Shown: positions 9,059 through 17,506, numbered from the stretch's first letter. The stretch: 64,000 nucleotides of DNA from Candidatus Woesearchaeota archaeon (GCA_945861715.1 CAMAVK010000001.1:248001-312000), one strand, 5' to 3'. Notes: generated from the sequence alone by a model not told the origin. Translations and numbers: made by a program.

Positions 9059-9210
9059 CTGCAGGCGATTGCCTTACCGCTTGGCGACGGGCGCTTCTAA
9101 AATACCTTGGCAAAGGTCCATTTATATAGTTTTCTTTCAAAAAAAGGGAGTTTTCAAGTTTTTCCAATCATCACCACCCAGTATAAATATCCTAACTCAA
9201 AATATGCTTT

Positions 9211-9582
9211 CTACGTACCATCTGCAAAACCAATCAAGTCATCAACGGTAAACACTAATCCAAGCGGAGAACTACTTTTACTAATTACTTTCTCTTCCTT
9301 TCCTCCCATCTTTCGAAGAAAGTTATTCAAATATTGTCCTGCCTGTCGTTCTCGTTGGTGCTCAAGAACATGGGTCCACGCTACCTCTGTACATAACCCA
9401 AGACAATAAATCCGTTCAGGTGGCCTATTACTATACCCCAAGCTATTAACCACCCAGACCACATCTTCCACTTGCAATCGGTCCCCGTATTTAACATTAC
9501 GTAACTTCAAGGAATATGGAATCTCAATAGCTTCAAACGGTGCCGGCCTATCAATTCGTCCTTTTGTATATTCAAATACCAT
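9211..9582 (-). CDS. Hypothetical protein downstream of tRNA-Arg
   Basis: Not recognised. I chose the ATG at 9582 (MVFEYTKGRID). The upstream GTG at 9618 would overlap the last base of tRNA-Arg and add a hydrophobic leader. From 9582 the protein is 123 aa and soluble. It begins with a beta-rich region (KLRNVKYGDRLQVEDVVWVV) that may be a small barrel, followed by a polar helical section near HVLEHQRERQAGQYLNNFLR. The tRNA just upstream on the same strand may share its promoter region. The evidence for expression is only the open frame and its ordinary composition. Confidence 0.45.
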   Translation of the reverse strand: MVFEYTKGRIDRPAPFEAIEIPYSLKLRNVKYGDRLQVEDVVWVVNSLGYSNRPPERIYCLGLCTEVAWTHVLEHQRERQAGQYLNNFLRKMGGKEEKVISKSSSPLGLVFTVDDLIGFADGT

Positions 9583-9653
9583 GGTAAATATAATCCAACC
9601 AATAAAAAGAAAAAACACGGATCCGAGGGGATTTGAACCCCCGACCTACAGCT

Positions 9654-9683
9654 CTCGCCTTCAATCAACCACGGTTGATTCAG
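9654..9683 (-). other. Predicted anticodon-loop (37/38) intron of tRNA-Arg
   Basis: The intron holds the perfect hairpin AATCAACC-GT-GGTTGATT, flanked by CCTTC (exon side) and GAAGG, which extends the stem with a bulge containing the splice site. Excision gives the 7-nt loop CTTCTAA. Confidence 0.75.
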
Positions 9684-9701
9684 TAGAAGGCTGTCGCCCT
9701 A

Positions 9702-9729
9702 TGAACCTCCAAAGCGATAAACGCCTCAG
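9702..9729 (-). other. Predicted D-loop intron of tRNA-Arg
   Basis: Removing 28 nt joins GCCTAGCCTGGA to TAGGGC, giving a standard D-arm with G18-G19 and A21. The intron can form its own hairpin (GAGGCG with CGCTTT, loop TTTAT). The boundary is ambiguous by 1 nt. A D-loop position is not the canonical intron site. Confidence 0.7.
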
Positions 9730-9806
9730 TCCAGGCTAGGCTACGGATCCACGATACCTTCATTTTAGGGGGTAGTCTTTTAAAGATTTTGCTTAGGAAT
9801 AGACTA

Positions 9807-10478
9807 ATGGAAAATAACCTCCGAAGTATCATCGCAAAAAAGGTTGTGCCACGAGGTGCCTATCCAACCAAAATCACTCATACACTCCTCAGAACAAAAA
9901 CATTCGATGACGAAATAAAAAATATCCAAATCCTCTCCCACTTAAATATCCCCCTACAAATCACCTGCCCAACCTTATTCTACCCCGGTTGCGGAAGTGA
10001 CCTCATATTCCCCTTGCAATATGTCCAAACAATATGGCCAGACCTCAAAACAATCCACAGTATTTTTGTAGACATATATGGCATGCAAACTCTCATCGAA
10101 ACAGAACTAAGTGAACTCAATATCCCATTTGCAAAAGAGGAAAACATCCTCATATTCTACTGGAATAACCTTTTAGTACGACTAGAAATCATAACCGCAA
10201 ACATCTTCACCACCCTAAATCAAATTACCCAATTCGACATTTATTTTGAACGCGCATTTCGCATCATGAAAAGTGCCCACGACGAATACGAATCAATCAT
10301 CATCTCTAAATTAAACCATAGTGGAATTCTCATCTCCGACAGCGGCTTCACCCAATACACCAGAAATCAAAAATCACCGCTTGAGGAAATCCCTTTATCT
10401 GAACATACACAAAACACAACATGCGACTTCCAAAAACTAAGTGCCTATCAAGAAATGATCATTGCCATAAAGAAATAA
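9807..10478 (+). CDS. SAM-methyltransferase-like protein, function unknown
   Basis: The stretch TLFYPGCGSDLIFPLQYVQ near residues 55-75 resembles motif I of Rossmann methyltransferases (P-G-C/S-G-x-D). The following IHSIFVDIYG could be the acidic end of strand 2. Later motifs are not clear, so enzymatic activity is uncertain. I chose the ATG at 9807 (MENNLRS) over a TTG at 9789. The protein is soluble, 223 aa, and stands alone between the divergent tRNA-Arg and the convergent argS. Confidence 0.5.
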   Translation: MENNLRSIIAKKVVPRGAYPTKITHTLLRTKTFDDEIKNIQILSHLNIPLQITCPTLFYPGCGSDLIFPLQYVQTIWPDLKTIHSIFVDIYGMQTLIETELSELNIPFAKEENILIFYWNNLLVRLEIITANIFTTLNQITQFDIYFERAFRIMKSAHDEYESIIISKLNHSGILISDSGFTQYTRNQKSPLEEIPLSEHTQNTTCDFQKLSAYQEMIIAIKK

Positions 10479-10504
10479 TGTAATAAAAAATAATCCAGCA
10501 ACAA

Positions 10505-12211
10505 CTACATCTCATCAGGTGCATGAATACCCAAGCATCCAAGGCCATTCGAAAGTACTTGTGTTACAGCTAAAACCAACTCAACACGAGTATTCATCGT
10601 TTCCTGATCATCAGATATTACTTGTTCAGAATGATAAAACCCATTAAACGCTTGCGCTAAATCTAACAAATAGCGACAAAGAACATGAGGACGATAATGA
10701 GTTGCCGAGTCATCAACTGCTTCACCAAACCGTGCAAGAAGCGAAACAATCCTCTTCTCAGATTCTGATGACAATGTATTATACTTCACGCGAGATGTCT
10801 CCCATCCTGAAGTAGAAGCAATATGTGCACGAGCCTTTCGAATGATACTGGACGCCCGCGCATGGGTATACTGTAAGTACGGACCTGTTTCCCCTTCGAA
10901 GTTCATAGAGTCTTCGGGATTGAATATAATCTCCTTCACCGGATCAGTTCGAATTAAAAAGAATCGAATAGCACCTATTGCAATAAATTCAGCACGACGA
11001 CGCTTCTCCTCAACCGATAAATCCGGCGAGTGTTTTTCAACTTCAATAAACGCAAGGTTGGACACTTCATCCATCAAATCATCCGCATCAACAACAGTAC
11101 CCTCGCGAGACTTCATGCGACCCGTTGGCAGGTTGACAAGACCGTAAGTCAAATGATGCAACTTATCTGCAAACGGTTTCTTAAGCAGCTTCATAATCGC
11201 AAACAATTGTTGAAAATGTAAATTCTGCTCACTCGCAACAACATAACAAAGAGTTTCAAAATGGTAATCCTCATATCTCTTCAGAGCTAAATACATATCT
11301 TGAGTAATGTAAATACTAGTTCCGTCAGACCGTAGAATCACTTTGGATGGAATATTAAATTTCTCAAGCGGAGCAACAATTCCCCCTTTCTCATCCTTCT
11401 CAAAGACCCCATCCGCAAGTCCTTTCAGTGCGATATCTCGTCCATGCATATAATACTCAGATTCAAAATACTCTTTCTCAAAAGACACACCAAAGCGTTT
11501 GTACGTAGAAGCAAACCCAGAAAGTACCCACGCATTCATCTTTTTCCAAAGAGCGCGAACATCAGCATTCCCTTCTTCCCATTGCACAAGAAGCTTCTGT
11601 GCTTCATCTTTCAAGTCAGGATTTTCTTTCATTGCCTTCGCAAACAAAACATAAAAATCGCCCACATAATGGTCTCCTTTCTTAGTAGGTTCTAAATTAT
11701 TTCCCCACTGAGAGTACGCATACATTGATTGACAAATATGGACACCACGATCATTAATAATATTGACTGGATGCACATCATTTCCTTGAAACGCAAGCAA
11801 ATGTACCATCGCATTTCCAAGAGACATATTTCGTAAGTGTCCAAGGTGTAGAGGTTTATTGGTGTTTGGTCCACAATACTCAATAAGCATTTTTTTTCGA
11901 GCATTTCCTCGACCATAAAAAGCCCCCTTAGTCAAAATCTGTGAAATTGTATGTTGCGCAAGAAACGAACTATTCACAAAGAAATTCAAATATGGCCCCA
12001 TCACCTCAGTACGTAAAAAAGAATCAGGCAACACTAATTTTCCTTTTAGATCCTCCGCAGCAAGTTTTGGATTCTTCCCTAACTTAAAACAAGGAAATGC
12101 AAAATCTCCCATCTTAGTGTCAGGTGGAACAGAAATCATAAGTGCAACCTCAGTAGGTTCAAGGAGTGTAGCCTTAGATAATAATACCACTAAATCATCA
12201 CGAATAGCCAT
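10505..12211 (-). CDS. argS: Arginyl-tRNA synthetase
   Basis: A class I aminoacyl-tRNA synthetase that charges tRNA-Arg. The HIGH-type motif is HLGH at residues 122-125 within PNTNKPLHLGHLRN. The KMSKS-type motif is MKSREG at 366-371. The ATP-site peptide GPNTNKPLH and the helical anticodon-binding domain (about 440-568, with the ETGPYLQYTHAR signature) are all present, and 568 aa is the usual length. A TTTAAATATA box at 12236-12245 lies about 29 nt from the ATG, so the message is likely leaderless. Confidence 0.96.
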   Translation of the reverse strand: MAIRDDLVVLLSKATLLEPTEVALMISVPPDTKMGDFAFPCFKLGKNPKLAAEDLKGKLVLPDSFLRTEVMGPYLNFFVNSSFLAQHTISQILTKGAFYGRGNARKKMLIEYCGPNTNKPLHLGHLRNMSLGNAMVHLLAFQGNDVHPVNIINDRGVHICQSMYAYSQWGNNLEPTKKGDHYVGDFYVLFAKAMKENPDLKDEAQKLLVQWEEGNADVRALWKKMNAWVLSGFASTYKRFGVSFEKEYFESEYYMHGRDIALKGLADGVFEKDEKGGIVAPLEKFNIPSKVILRSDGTSIYITQDMYLALKRYEDYHFETLCYVVASEQNLHFQQLFAIMKLLKKPFADKLHHLTYGLVNLPTGRMKSREGTVVDADDLMDEVSNLAFIEVEKHSPDLSVEEKRRRAEFIAIGAIRFFLIRTDPVKEIIFNPEDSMNFEGETGPYLQYTHARASSIIRKARAHIASTSGWETSRVKYNTLSSESEKRIVSLLARFGEAVDDSATHYRPHVLCRYLLDLAQAFNGFYHSEQVISDDQETMNTRVELVLAVTQVLSNGLGCLGIHAPDEM

Positions 12212-12346
12212 ATGGATATTGCCTACCTAACATGCTTTAAATATATTCTGTTCAGAATTAGACATCAACGACAATTCTCTAAAAACCAGTAACCAAATCT
12301 AAGAAATCACACCAAAAAAAGAAAAATAAAGAAAAAAGCGAAGAAC

Positions 12347-12610
12347 TTATTGTTCTTCTACTTCTTCTTCATCAGATGCTTGGCCTTCGCCTTGCTCTCT
12401 CTCTTGACGAGGAGCTTTTTGAAGCACAGCAATCTTGTCAGCTTTCAAGCCTCGCTCGCCTTGTCCACCCTCAAAAGAAACGCGGTCATTATCGTTAATG
12501 AAAACGCCTCGTGGGATAGCAGTGAAATGAACGAAATAATCTTGCCCATCGTCACCGGTAATAAATCCGAATCCTTTCTTTCTATTAAAAAACTTTACAA
12601 CTCCTTCCAT
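12347..12610 (-). CDS. Cold-shock domain protein with acidic tail
   Basis: A single-stranded nucleic-acid-binding OB fold. RNP1 (KGFGFI, residues 12-17) and RNP2 (YFVHFTAI, 25-32) are intact and the domain covers about residues 1-65, as in bacterial CspA. An unusual tail after residue 65 (KAPRQEREQGEGQ followed by a DEEEVEE run) is highly charged and probably disordered. It may modulate RNA affinity. A perfect AGGAGG lies 8 nt before the ATG, so this gene is read from a leadered, Shine-Dalgarno message, unlike most genes here. Strong expression is inferred. Confidence 0.92.
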   Translation of the reverse strand: MEGVVKFFNRKKGFGFITGDDGQDYFVHFTAIPRGVFINDNDRVSFEGGQGERGLKADKIAVLQKAPRQEREQGEGQASDEEEVEEQ

Positions 12611-12617
12611 TTTACTT

Positions 12618-12623
12618 CCTCCT
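12618..12623 (-). promoter_or_regulatory. Strong Shine-Dalgarno of the cold-shock gene
   Basis: AGGAGG is read on the minus strand 8 nt before the ATG at 12610. It is the best match to an anti-SD sequence seen in the window and fixes the start. Confidence 0.8.
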
Positions 12624-12956
12624 TGAGAAATTTATTTTTGCCACTCAAGTATAAGCCCATAAAACGCTCATGACTTATAAACCTATGGGTAAAAATCACT
12701 CAATCCCAAGGAAAAATCATTCCCATTTCTCCACCAAAAATATTTATGTTTATACTCAAAACTCGTCCATTTCAATGAGTAATAGTTCACACCAAATCAA
12801 ACATTCAACCAATGCCCATTTCTCTCGTTTTGACGCAAACATTTAATACACTCCTCACAAATAAAGCAAAAGTGGACAGCGCAATGAGGTAGTGAACACC
12901 AACTGATACCAAATGATGAACGGTAGTAACTTCCAAGCGCCCATAAAACCTAAAAC

Positions 12957-12965
12957 CATAAATAC
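12957..12965 (+). promoter_or_regulatory. TATA box of the MBL-fold hydrolase gene
   Basis: CATAAATAC is centred 26 nt before the ATG at 12987, supporting that ATG and a leaderless transcript. Confidence 0.55.
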
Positions 12966-12986
12966 TTCTAAATCAAAAAACATCAC

Positions 12987-13670
12987 ATGAAAATCACCAA
13001 GTTCGCCCAATCCTGCCTTCTTATTGAAACAAAAGGAAAACGTATTCTAATTGATCCAGGTTCATTGCAATACAATCCATCATACCTTCAAAACGAATGG
13101 GCCAAAATAGATTTAATCCTAATCACCCATAAACATACAGACCACTGTAACGAAGAAGCAATCAAGCAAATACAATCGAGTCCTTACAATACTCCAATCA
13201 TCTCCAGTAAAGAAGTACAAGCCGCATTTCCTAACCTGAGAATTCAAATCGTCAAACCTGGCGAAATGCTAAACTCTGCAGGACCAAGAAGAGGAGAAGG
13301 AATTAAAATCGAGGTAACCCGTGCAGTCCATGGCTATCACTCAGAACTTCGTGGCCCAAGAGAAATCCACGACAACATCGGGTTCATAATTGAAGAAAAC
13401 ACCACCCGCGTTTACATCACAAGTGACACCATTGATTTTCCCAATGATTACAAGTGCGACATTGTTGCCCTTCCCATAAGCAACCACGGACTTGTCTTTG
13501 GCGCATTCGAAGCTGCTCACTTCGCAAAAGACACCGGAGCTAAACTCCTCATCCCTCTTCATTACGACAACCCAAAATATCCAATCAATCGAGAACAAGT
13601 AGAAACCGAATTTCAAAAACAAGCAATAAACTACAAATTCTTGGACATCGCAGAAAGTATTGAGTTGTAA
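12987..13670 (+). CDS. Metallo-beta-lactamase-fold hydrolase (UlaG/YtkL-like)
   Basis: The signature HxHxDH is H48, H50, D52 and H53 (THKHTDHC), preceded by the family opening FAQSCLLIETKGKRILIDPG. Further metal ligands are plausible at Asp of SDTID and at His of PLHYD. The protein resembles the short one-domain UlaG-like branch of metal-dependent hydrolases. These have been linked to lactonase, phosphodiesterase or nuclease activities, so the substrate is open. At 227 aa it is complete. It stands alone, facing PAN convergently. Confidence 0.8.
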   Translation: MKITKFAQSCLLIETKGKRILIDPGSLQYNPSYLQNEWAKIDLILITHKHTDHCNEEAIKQIQSSPYNTPIISSKEVQAAFPNLRIQIVKPGEMLNSAGPRRGEGIKIEVTRAVHGYHSELRGPREIHDNIGFIIEENTTRVYITSDTIDFPNDYKCDIVALPISNHGLVFGAFEAAHFAKDTGAKLLIPLHYDNPKYPINREQVETEFQKQAINYKFLDIAESIEL

Positions 13671-13754
13671 GTAGCCATGAACTTCATCCATTACTTCAAT
13701 CAATTTTGGAAACAAGCAAAAAATAAAAAACAAAATCAATAGAACCAGAAACTT

Positions 13755-14966
13755 CTAACCATACAATCTCTTATGTCCCTGATCTTCTTCATCAAAGCGA
13801 ACCTTTTCCACCGCTTGGACTAAATCTTTTTGCGTGACATACTCTCGATTATCTCGAATAGCAAAAAACCCCGCTTCCATACACACCGCGCGAATCTCAG
13901 CGCCTGAGAAATTATCCATCAATGTTGCAATAGCAGGCATATCTACTTTCTGCAAATTCATTCTACGCGTATGAACTTTGAAAATTTCCAGTCTTCCTTC
14001 TGCATCAGGAAGGCCAACTTCAATTAATCTATCCAACCTTCCGGGTCGAATAATTGCTGGATCTAAAATATCAAGACGATTTGTAGCACCAATGACCTTA
14101 ACATTATCTAACGGTTTGAATCCATCAATTTCTGCAAGGAGCTGCATAAATGTACGATTAACCTCTCGTTCACCCGACGTACCTGTATCCATTCGTGTTG
14201 CAGCGAGTGAGTCAAGTTCATCAATAAACACAATTGATGGAGCTTTTGCGCGAGCAAGTGCAAATATATCTTTAACCAGTTTCGCTCCTTCCCCAATAAA
14301 TTTCTGCACCAGCTCCGACCCAACAACTTGAATAAACGTTGCATTAGTACTATGTGCAACCGCTTTAGCAAGAAGCGTTTTACCGGTACCAGGTGGACCA
14401 TATAGCAACAATCCTTTTGGAGGTGAAATACCAACTTTTTCAAACAGCTTAGGTTTCTTAAGAGGCAACTCAATTACTTCCTTAACCTCTTCAACTTCTC
14501 GTTTGAGACCACCAATTTCTTTCCAACTTTCTTGAGGTTTCTCAATAATAACATATTTCTCTACTTCAAAATTAGAATTTACTTCAACCGAATCTACAAC
14601 ATTAAGCGATTTCTGATCTACGAGAACTGCGTCACCCGCAACCACATTTTTAACATCTTTTCCAACATACACTAAAAATTTATTTCCATTAGGAAGTTTA
14701 ATTACTGCTTTATTTTGAGGAACAAGACTAATAACATCTGCAACAAGGAGCGCCGGTTTCTTCAAATTAGCAAGTTCAGTGTTTACATTATTAAACAACT
14801 CCCGAAGCATTGCTGACTCTTCTTCAAGACGCCGCACATGTGCTGTTAGCATCTTATTCTCATCTTCAATTTTCTTAACTGATTTAACAGAACCTAATTC
14901 TTCTTGTGTAGTGCCACCTAAATCTATTGACTCCGAAAAAATCTTCTTTGTATCCTCTTTAGCCAT
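13755..14966 (-). CDS. pan: Proteasome-activating nucleotidase
   Basis: An AAA+ hexamer that unfolds substrates and threads them into the 20S proteasome. The order is an N-terminal coiled coil (about 30-70), an OB-fold ring (about 71-130), then the AAA+ domain. Walker A is GPPGTGKT (190-197) and Walker B is IVFIDELDS; the second region of homology ends ATNRLDILDPAIIRPGRLD. The C-terminus LYG is an HbYX motif that opens the 20S gate. At 403 aa it has the usual length. A TTATAAAC box at 14991-14998 lies about 27 nt from the ATG, so it has its own promoter although upstream genes run the same way. Confidence 0.95.
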   Translation of the reverse strand: MAKEDTKKIFSESIDLGGTTQEELGSVKSVKKIEDENKMLTAHVRRLEEESAMLRELFNNVNTELANLKKPALLVADVISLVPQNKAVIKLPNGNKFLVYVGKDVKNVVAGDAVLVDQKSLNVVDSVEVNSNFEVEKYVIIEKPQESWKEIGGLKREVEEVKEVIELPLKKPKLFEKVGISPPKGLLLYGPPGTGKTLLAKAVAHSTNATFIQVVGSELVQKFIGEGAKLVKDIFALARAKAPSIVFIDELDSLAATRMDTGTSGEREVNRTFMQLLAEIDGFKPLDNVKVIGATNRLDILDPAIIRPGRLDRLIEVGLPDAEGRLEIFKVHTRRMNLQKVDMPAIATLMDNFSGAEIRAVCMEAGFFAIRDNREYVTQKDLVQAVEKVRFDEEDQGHKRLYG

Positions 14967-14999
14967 TGCCTACAAAAAAGCACTAGTGGTTTATAAACT

Positions 15000-15629
15000 C
15001 TACTTCTTCTTCGGGTTCAGCGGCAATTCATAAACAAGACTTCTACTGCCATGTGTCCGCATATCCCGCTGTGTTATTGCAACGTAACCGGATTTATACG
15101 GAATAGGTTTAGGATTTTGCATATAAGATTCTAAATATCCAAAAAGCAAAATATTCTTAGAATTACCTTCTTTGATAAAGTTCATTGAAACTATTTCCCC
15201 ACGAGAAGACACCTTTTGAACAATACCCTCACCAGGTGCCCACAACGCACTTTGCGATTGACTCTGAGACCGATGAACATAATTCCAACCTATATTCTTT
15301 TCAGCGGATCTTACATCAAATGCTCCATGTTCTCGACTAATCTCCCCTCTTGCCTTTGGAAAAACAATTTTATCTCCTAAACACGAGACTCGTGGCATAA
15401 ACTCCACAATCCATGCCGAACCCATTACATGTTCTCCTTCTATATCTGGACGTAAAGAAGTATAATCTCCCCCAACACATACCTTCTCTTCAAGAGCCGT
15501 AGCCGCCCTCCCAATAAACATCGGACGTGTTAAAGGCATACTAAGATCTGGTTCAAATAAACTGAGCATTCCTTCTTGCGAATAAGAATAAAACCCTGCT
15601 TCCAACGTGTAAACCAAAAGTGATTGCAT
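15000..15629 (-). CDS. Hypothetical protein between HAD phosphatase and PAN
   Basis: Not recognised. The ATG at 15629 (MQSLLVYTLEAGFYSYS) was chosen. A TTG four codons earlier is possible, because the TATATATC box at 15669-15676 predicts a start of transcription near 15645. The protein is about 209 aa, soluble, and mixed alpha/beta, with no clear active-site motif. The region PMFIGRAATALEEKVCVGGD resembles an NTP- or Zn-independent beta fold but this is not enough for a family. It ends 33 nt before PAN, so co-transcription with the proteasome ATPase is possible. Confidence 0.45.
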   Translation of the reverse strand: MQSLLVYTLEAGFYSYSQEGMLSLFEPDLSMPLTRPMFIGRAATALEEKVCVGGDYTSLRPDIEGEHVMGSAWIVEFMPRVSCLGDKIVFPKARGEISREHGAFDVRSAEKNIGWNYVHRSQSQSQSALWAPGEGIVQKVSSRGEIVSMNFIKEGNSKNILLFGYLESYMQNPKPIPYKSGYVAITQRDMRTHGSRSLVYELPLNPKKK

Positions 15630-15713
15630 ACTAATGTGCAACTACAGATGAATAAAAGCAGTTGCTCTATATATCAAAATAAAACATATAAACCCTCAAC
15701 AAATAGCAAAGAC

Positions 15714-16379
15714 TTACTTCCCATTCGATCTCTCAATCAAATCCCTAACCGCAAAAAAATCAGTAAAAGAATAATCCACATAGGCCTCCAATTCCTTTTT
15801 CTTCAAATTCATACCCACTCGAACTCCTGCTTCATTCCATCCATATACATCATTACTATGATCCCCGACAAAAAGCGTTTCTTCCTTACTAACACCAAAT
15901 CGTGCTTGCAAATCTAGAACGAGTTTTCCTTTTGAATCATGAAACACATGTGTCGTCCCCGTGCCCGAAAACCGTCCATCTAAATCCACGTGCATCACAT
16001 TGGAATACTGAAAATCTAACCCGAAAGAAGTAACCATATACTCAGCAATAAAATGTGATCCCCCGCTTACAAATCCGGCATGTATCCCTCGCCCATCTTC
16101 TTTAACAAATTGCATGCACTCAATAAATCCCGGGGTATAAGGCGGAGGTAAAACTTTAGTCAGAATGGGAGCAACAAGATGCCCCTTTAAGATCTCAAGA
16201 TTTCTCTCTCCCAGTTTTCCCCATAAATGAGGATGTTCACCATATTGATTAATCGCATCTTGCCAAGCATCCCAATCAGGCCCATGATAGCCAATAGCAT
16301 CCCATGTAGATTGATATTTCCCATAAGGATACTGAACTGCTGTCCCATCCACATCACTAACAAGAAGCCTAATTGCCAT
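15714..16379 (-). CDS. HAD-superfamily phosphatase (SerB-like)
   Basis: Motif I is DVDGT at residues 9-13 (nucleophile Asp9, acid Asp11). Motif II is the SGG serine in HAGFVSGGSHFI. Motif III is a Lys in the DSKGKLVLDL region. Motif IV is GDHSND. This matches the phosphoserine-phosphatase-type C1 branch of HAD hydrolases, whose members dephosphorylate small molecules. The cap region at about 15-80 is Trp/His-rich and could set the substrate. GGGAGG lies a few bases before the ATG, supporting the start. It heads the unknown gene-PAN series. Confidence 0.8.
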   Translation of the reverse strand: MAIRLLVSDVDGTAVQYPYGKYQSTWDAIGYHGPDWDAWQDAINQYGEHPHLWGKLGERNLEILKGHLVAPILTKVLPPPYTPGFIECMQFVKEDGRGIHAGFVSGGSHFIAEYMVTSFGLDFQYSNVMHVDLDGRFSGTGTTHVFHDSKGKLVLDLQARFGVSKEETLFVGDHSNDVYGWNEAGVRVGMNLKKKELEAYVDYSFTDFFAVRDLIERSNGK

Positions 16380-16507
16380 ACCTCCCTAAGTCTCAAAATA
16401 AATTATAAATATATGTGGTGTGAAGTAGAACCACAAAAAAAACAAGGAAAAGTTGGAAGAAGAAAATAAATTAAAAAACATACCCTATCCAAGAAATTAA
16501 AATAAAC

Positions 16508-17506
16508 TCAATACTCGTGATTAGGTCTAAATTTATTCGCGCTCAGAGTCATTCTATGATCATCCACAATTTCCTGAACAATGGACTTGAAATCATACTT
16601 TGGCGACCATCCAACATGGTTGTTAATCTTAGAGATATCTGGGATTTTATTCCATGCTTCCTCATAATCTTTACCATACAATTCTTTAGGATCCATAAGC
16701 GAAATCTCTGAGTTGGATTGAGCACAAGCCTTCACCATATTAGCAACATCTAATACCGAGTGTTCATTTGCAGGATTTCCAATATTATAAATTTCTCCTG
16801 ATATTGGTGCATTCATCACTTTGATAAGACCATCAACAATATCTTTCACATGTGTAAACGTTCGTCGTTGTTTACCATCACCAAACACAGTTATCGGTTG
16901 ATTAGTAAGGGCTGCATGAACAAAACGGGGAATTACAAACCCTGCCTTCGTACTTTGACCAGTACCAACAATATTGAATGGTCGAATAATATTATACTTC
17001 AAATTATTGTATTTTGCATAATTATGAAGACAAATCTCAGTAAGCATCTTGGCAACGCCATATTCCAACCGAGTTGTAATCTTCGCTGGAACAATTTTCT
17101 CAATATTTTCATGTTGTGCGCTATGTCCTGGATCCTTTCCATATACCTCTGAAGTTGACATGAAAATAACCTTAGCATCCATTTTAGATGCAAACTCAGC
17201 CACCTTCATGGTATCTCCCAAAATCATAGAGCCCATCTTACCTGCATACTTCAAAACACCAGCGGGTCCAACCGGACTTGCTAAATGATAAATCTCATCA
17301 TACTTCTTATCAGAAAAGTCAAAGTCTTCAACGGAGCAAGTATACACTTTTCGAATACATGGTGACTTCAAATCTTCTGGTCGAAGAGAATTATTTGCAA
17401 GACTATCAACCACATCAATCTCACAATTACCATCTTTAACCAACTGTTCAATAAGATGACCACCAATAAACCCGAGTCCACCCGTAATAAGTATTTTTTT
17501 CACCAT
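16508..17506 (-). CDS. NAD-dependent epimerase/dehydratase (UDP-glucuronate decarboxylase-like)
   Basis: An extended SDR enzyme acting on a nucleotide sugar. The NAD-binding motif is GGLGFIGG (residues 9-16). The catalytic set is Ser/Thr of MSTSEVYG plus YGVAK. The central peptide FNIVGTGQSTKAGFVIPRFV and the phrase TVFGDGKQRRTFTHVKD resemble UDP-glucuronate decarboxylase (UXS) and related UDP-sugar 4-epimerases. The N-terminal part HLASPVGPAGVLKYAGK differs from rhamnose enzymes. It is the first gene of the surface glycan island and reads on the minus strand. The exact sugar is not certain. Confidence 0.75.
   Translation of the reverse strand: MVKKILITGGLGFIGGHLIEQLVKDGNCEIDVVDSLANNSLRPEDLKSPCIRKVYTCSVEDFDFSDKKYDEIYHLASPVGPAGVLKYAGKMGSMILGDTMKVAEFASKMDAKVIFMSTSEVYGKDPGHSAQHENIEKIVPAKITTRLEYGVAKMLTEICLHNYAKYNNLKYNIIRPFNIVGTGQSTKAGFVIPRFVHAALTNQPITVFGDGKQRRTFTHVKDIVDGLIKVMNAPISGEIYNIGNPANEHSVLDVANMVKACAQSNSEISLMDPKELYGKDYEEAWNKIPDISKINNHVGWSPKYDFKSIVQEIVDDHRMTLSANKFRPNHEY

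Larger units (their letters stand above)
8949..9094 (-). tRNA. tRNA-Cys (GCA) with two introns
   Basis: The acceptor strands GCGCCCG (9088-9094) and CGGGCGC (8950-8956) pair perfectly. The discriminator is U73 (8949), the Cys identity base, and CCA is not encoded. The D-arm is GCCAAGCGGTAAGGC. The anticodon stem ATCGC is followed by CU-GCA-G, with the anticodon at 9060-9062. The T-stem GGGGG pairs with CCCTC. The 146-nt gene becomes a regular 72-nt tRNA only if a 41-nt intron after position 37 (9018-9058) and a 33-nt intron inside the T-loop (about 8966-8998) are removed. The mature loop then reads TTCAATT. An alternative anticodon 3' strand GCGAT at 9031-9035, inside the first intron, would require a third intron in the variable region. 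Confidence 0.85.
9618..9750 (-). tRNA. tRNA-Arg (TCT) with two introns
   Basis: The acceptor strands GGATCCG (9744-9750) and CGGATCC (9619-9625) pair perfectly. The discriminator is G73 and CCA is not encoded. The anticodon TCT is at 9685-9687 in the loop CTTCTAA, closed by ACAGC/GCTGT. The T-arm is GGGGG-TTCAAAT-CCCCT. The 133-nt gene becomes a 75-nt tRNA after removing a 30-nt intron at 37/38 (9654-9683) and a 28-nt intron within the D-loop (about 9702-9729). The restored D-arm is GCCTAGCCTGGATAGGGC, the usual archaeal tRNA-Arg form. argS lies about 0.75 kb further along, next to the following gene. Confidence 0.9.
12611..12986. other. Gene-free stretch between divergent cold-shock and MBL genes
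   Basis: This AT-rich stretch of 376 nt holds the leader and Shine-Dalgarno of the cold-shock gene on the left and the TATA box of the MBL gene (about 12957-12965) on the right. I see no tRNA, strong palindrome or open frame. An RTGATGA-like box near 12931 is discussed under rejected items. Confidence 0.5.

Noticed and set aside
8940-9409. Two overlapping plus-strand frames around 9 kb
   Set aside because: They run across tRNA-Cys on the other strand and across the hypothetical gene 9211-9582, and look like noise.
12890-12960. Possible C/D box sRNA (ATGATGA with a nearby CTGA)
   Set aside because: A C'-like box near 12931 and one CTGA are present, but the closing D box and a terminal stem are missing, so it is not supported.
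13677-13742. 21-codon frame after the MBL-fold gene
   Set aside because: It is short, Lys/Gln/Asn-rich by base composition, and lacks a ribosome site or promoter of its own.
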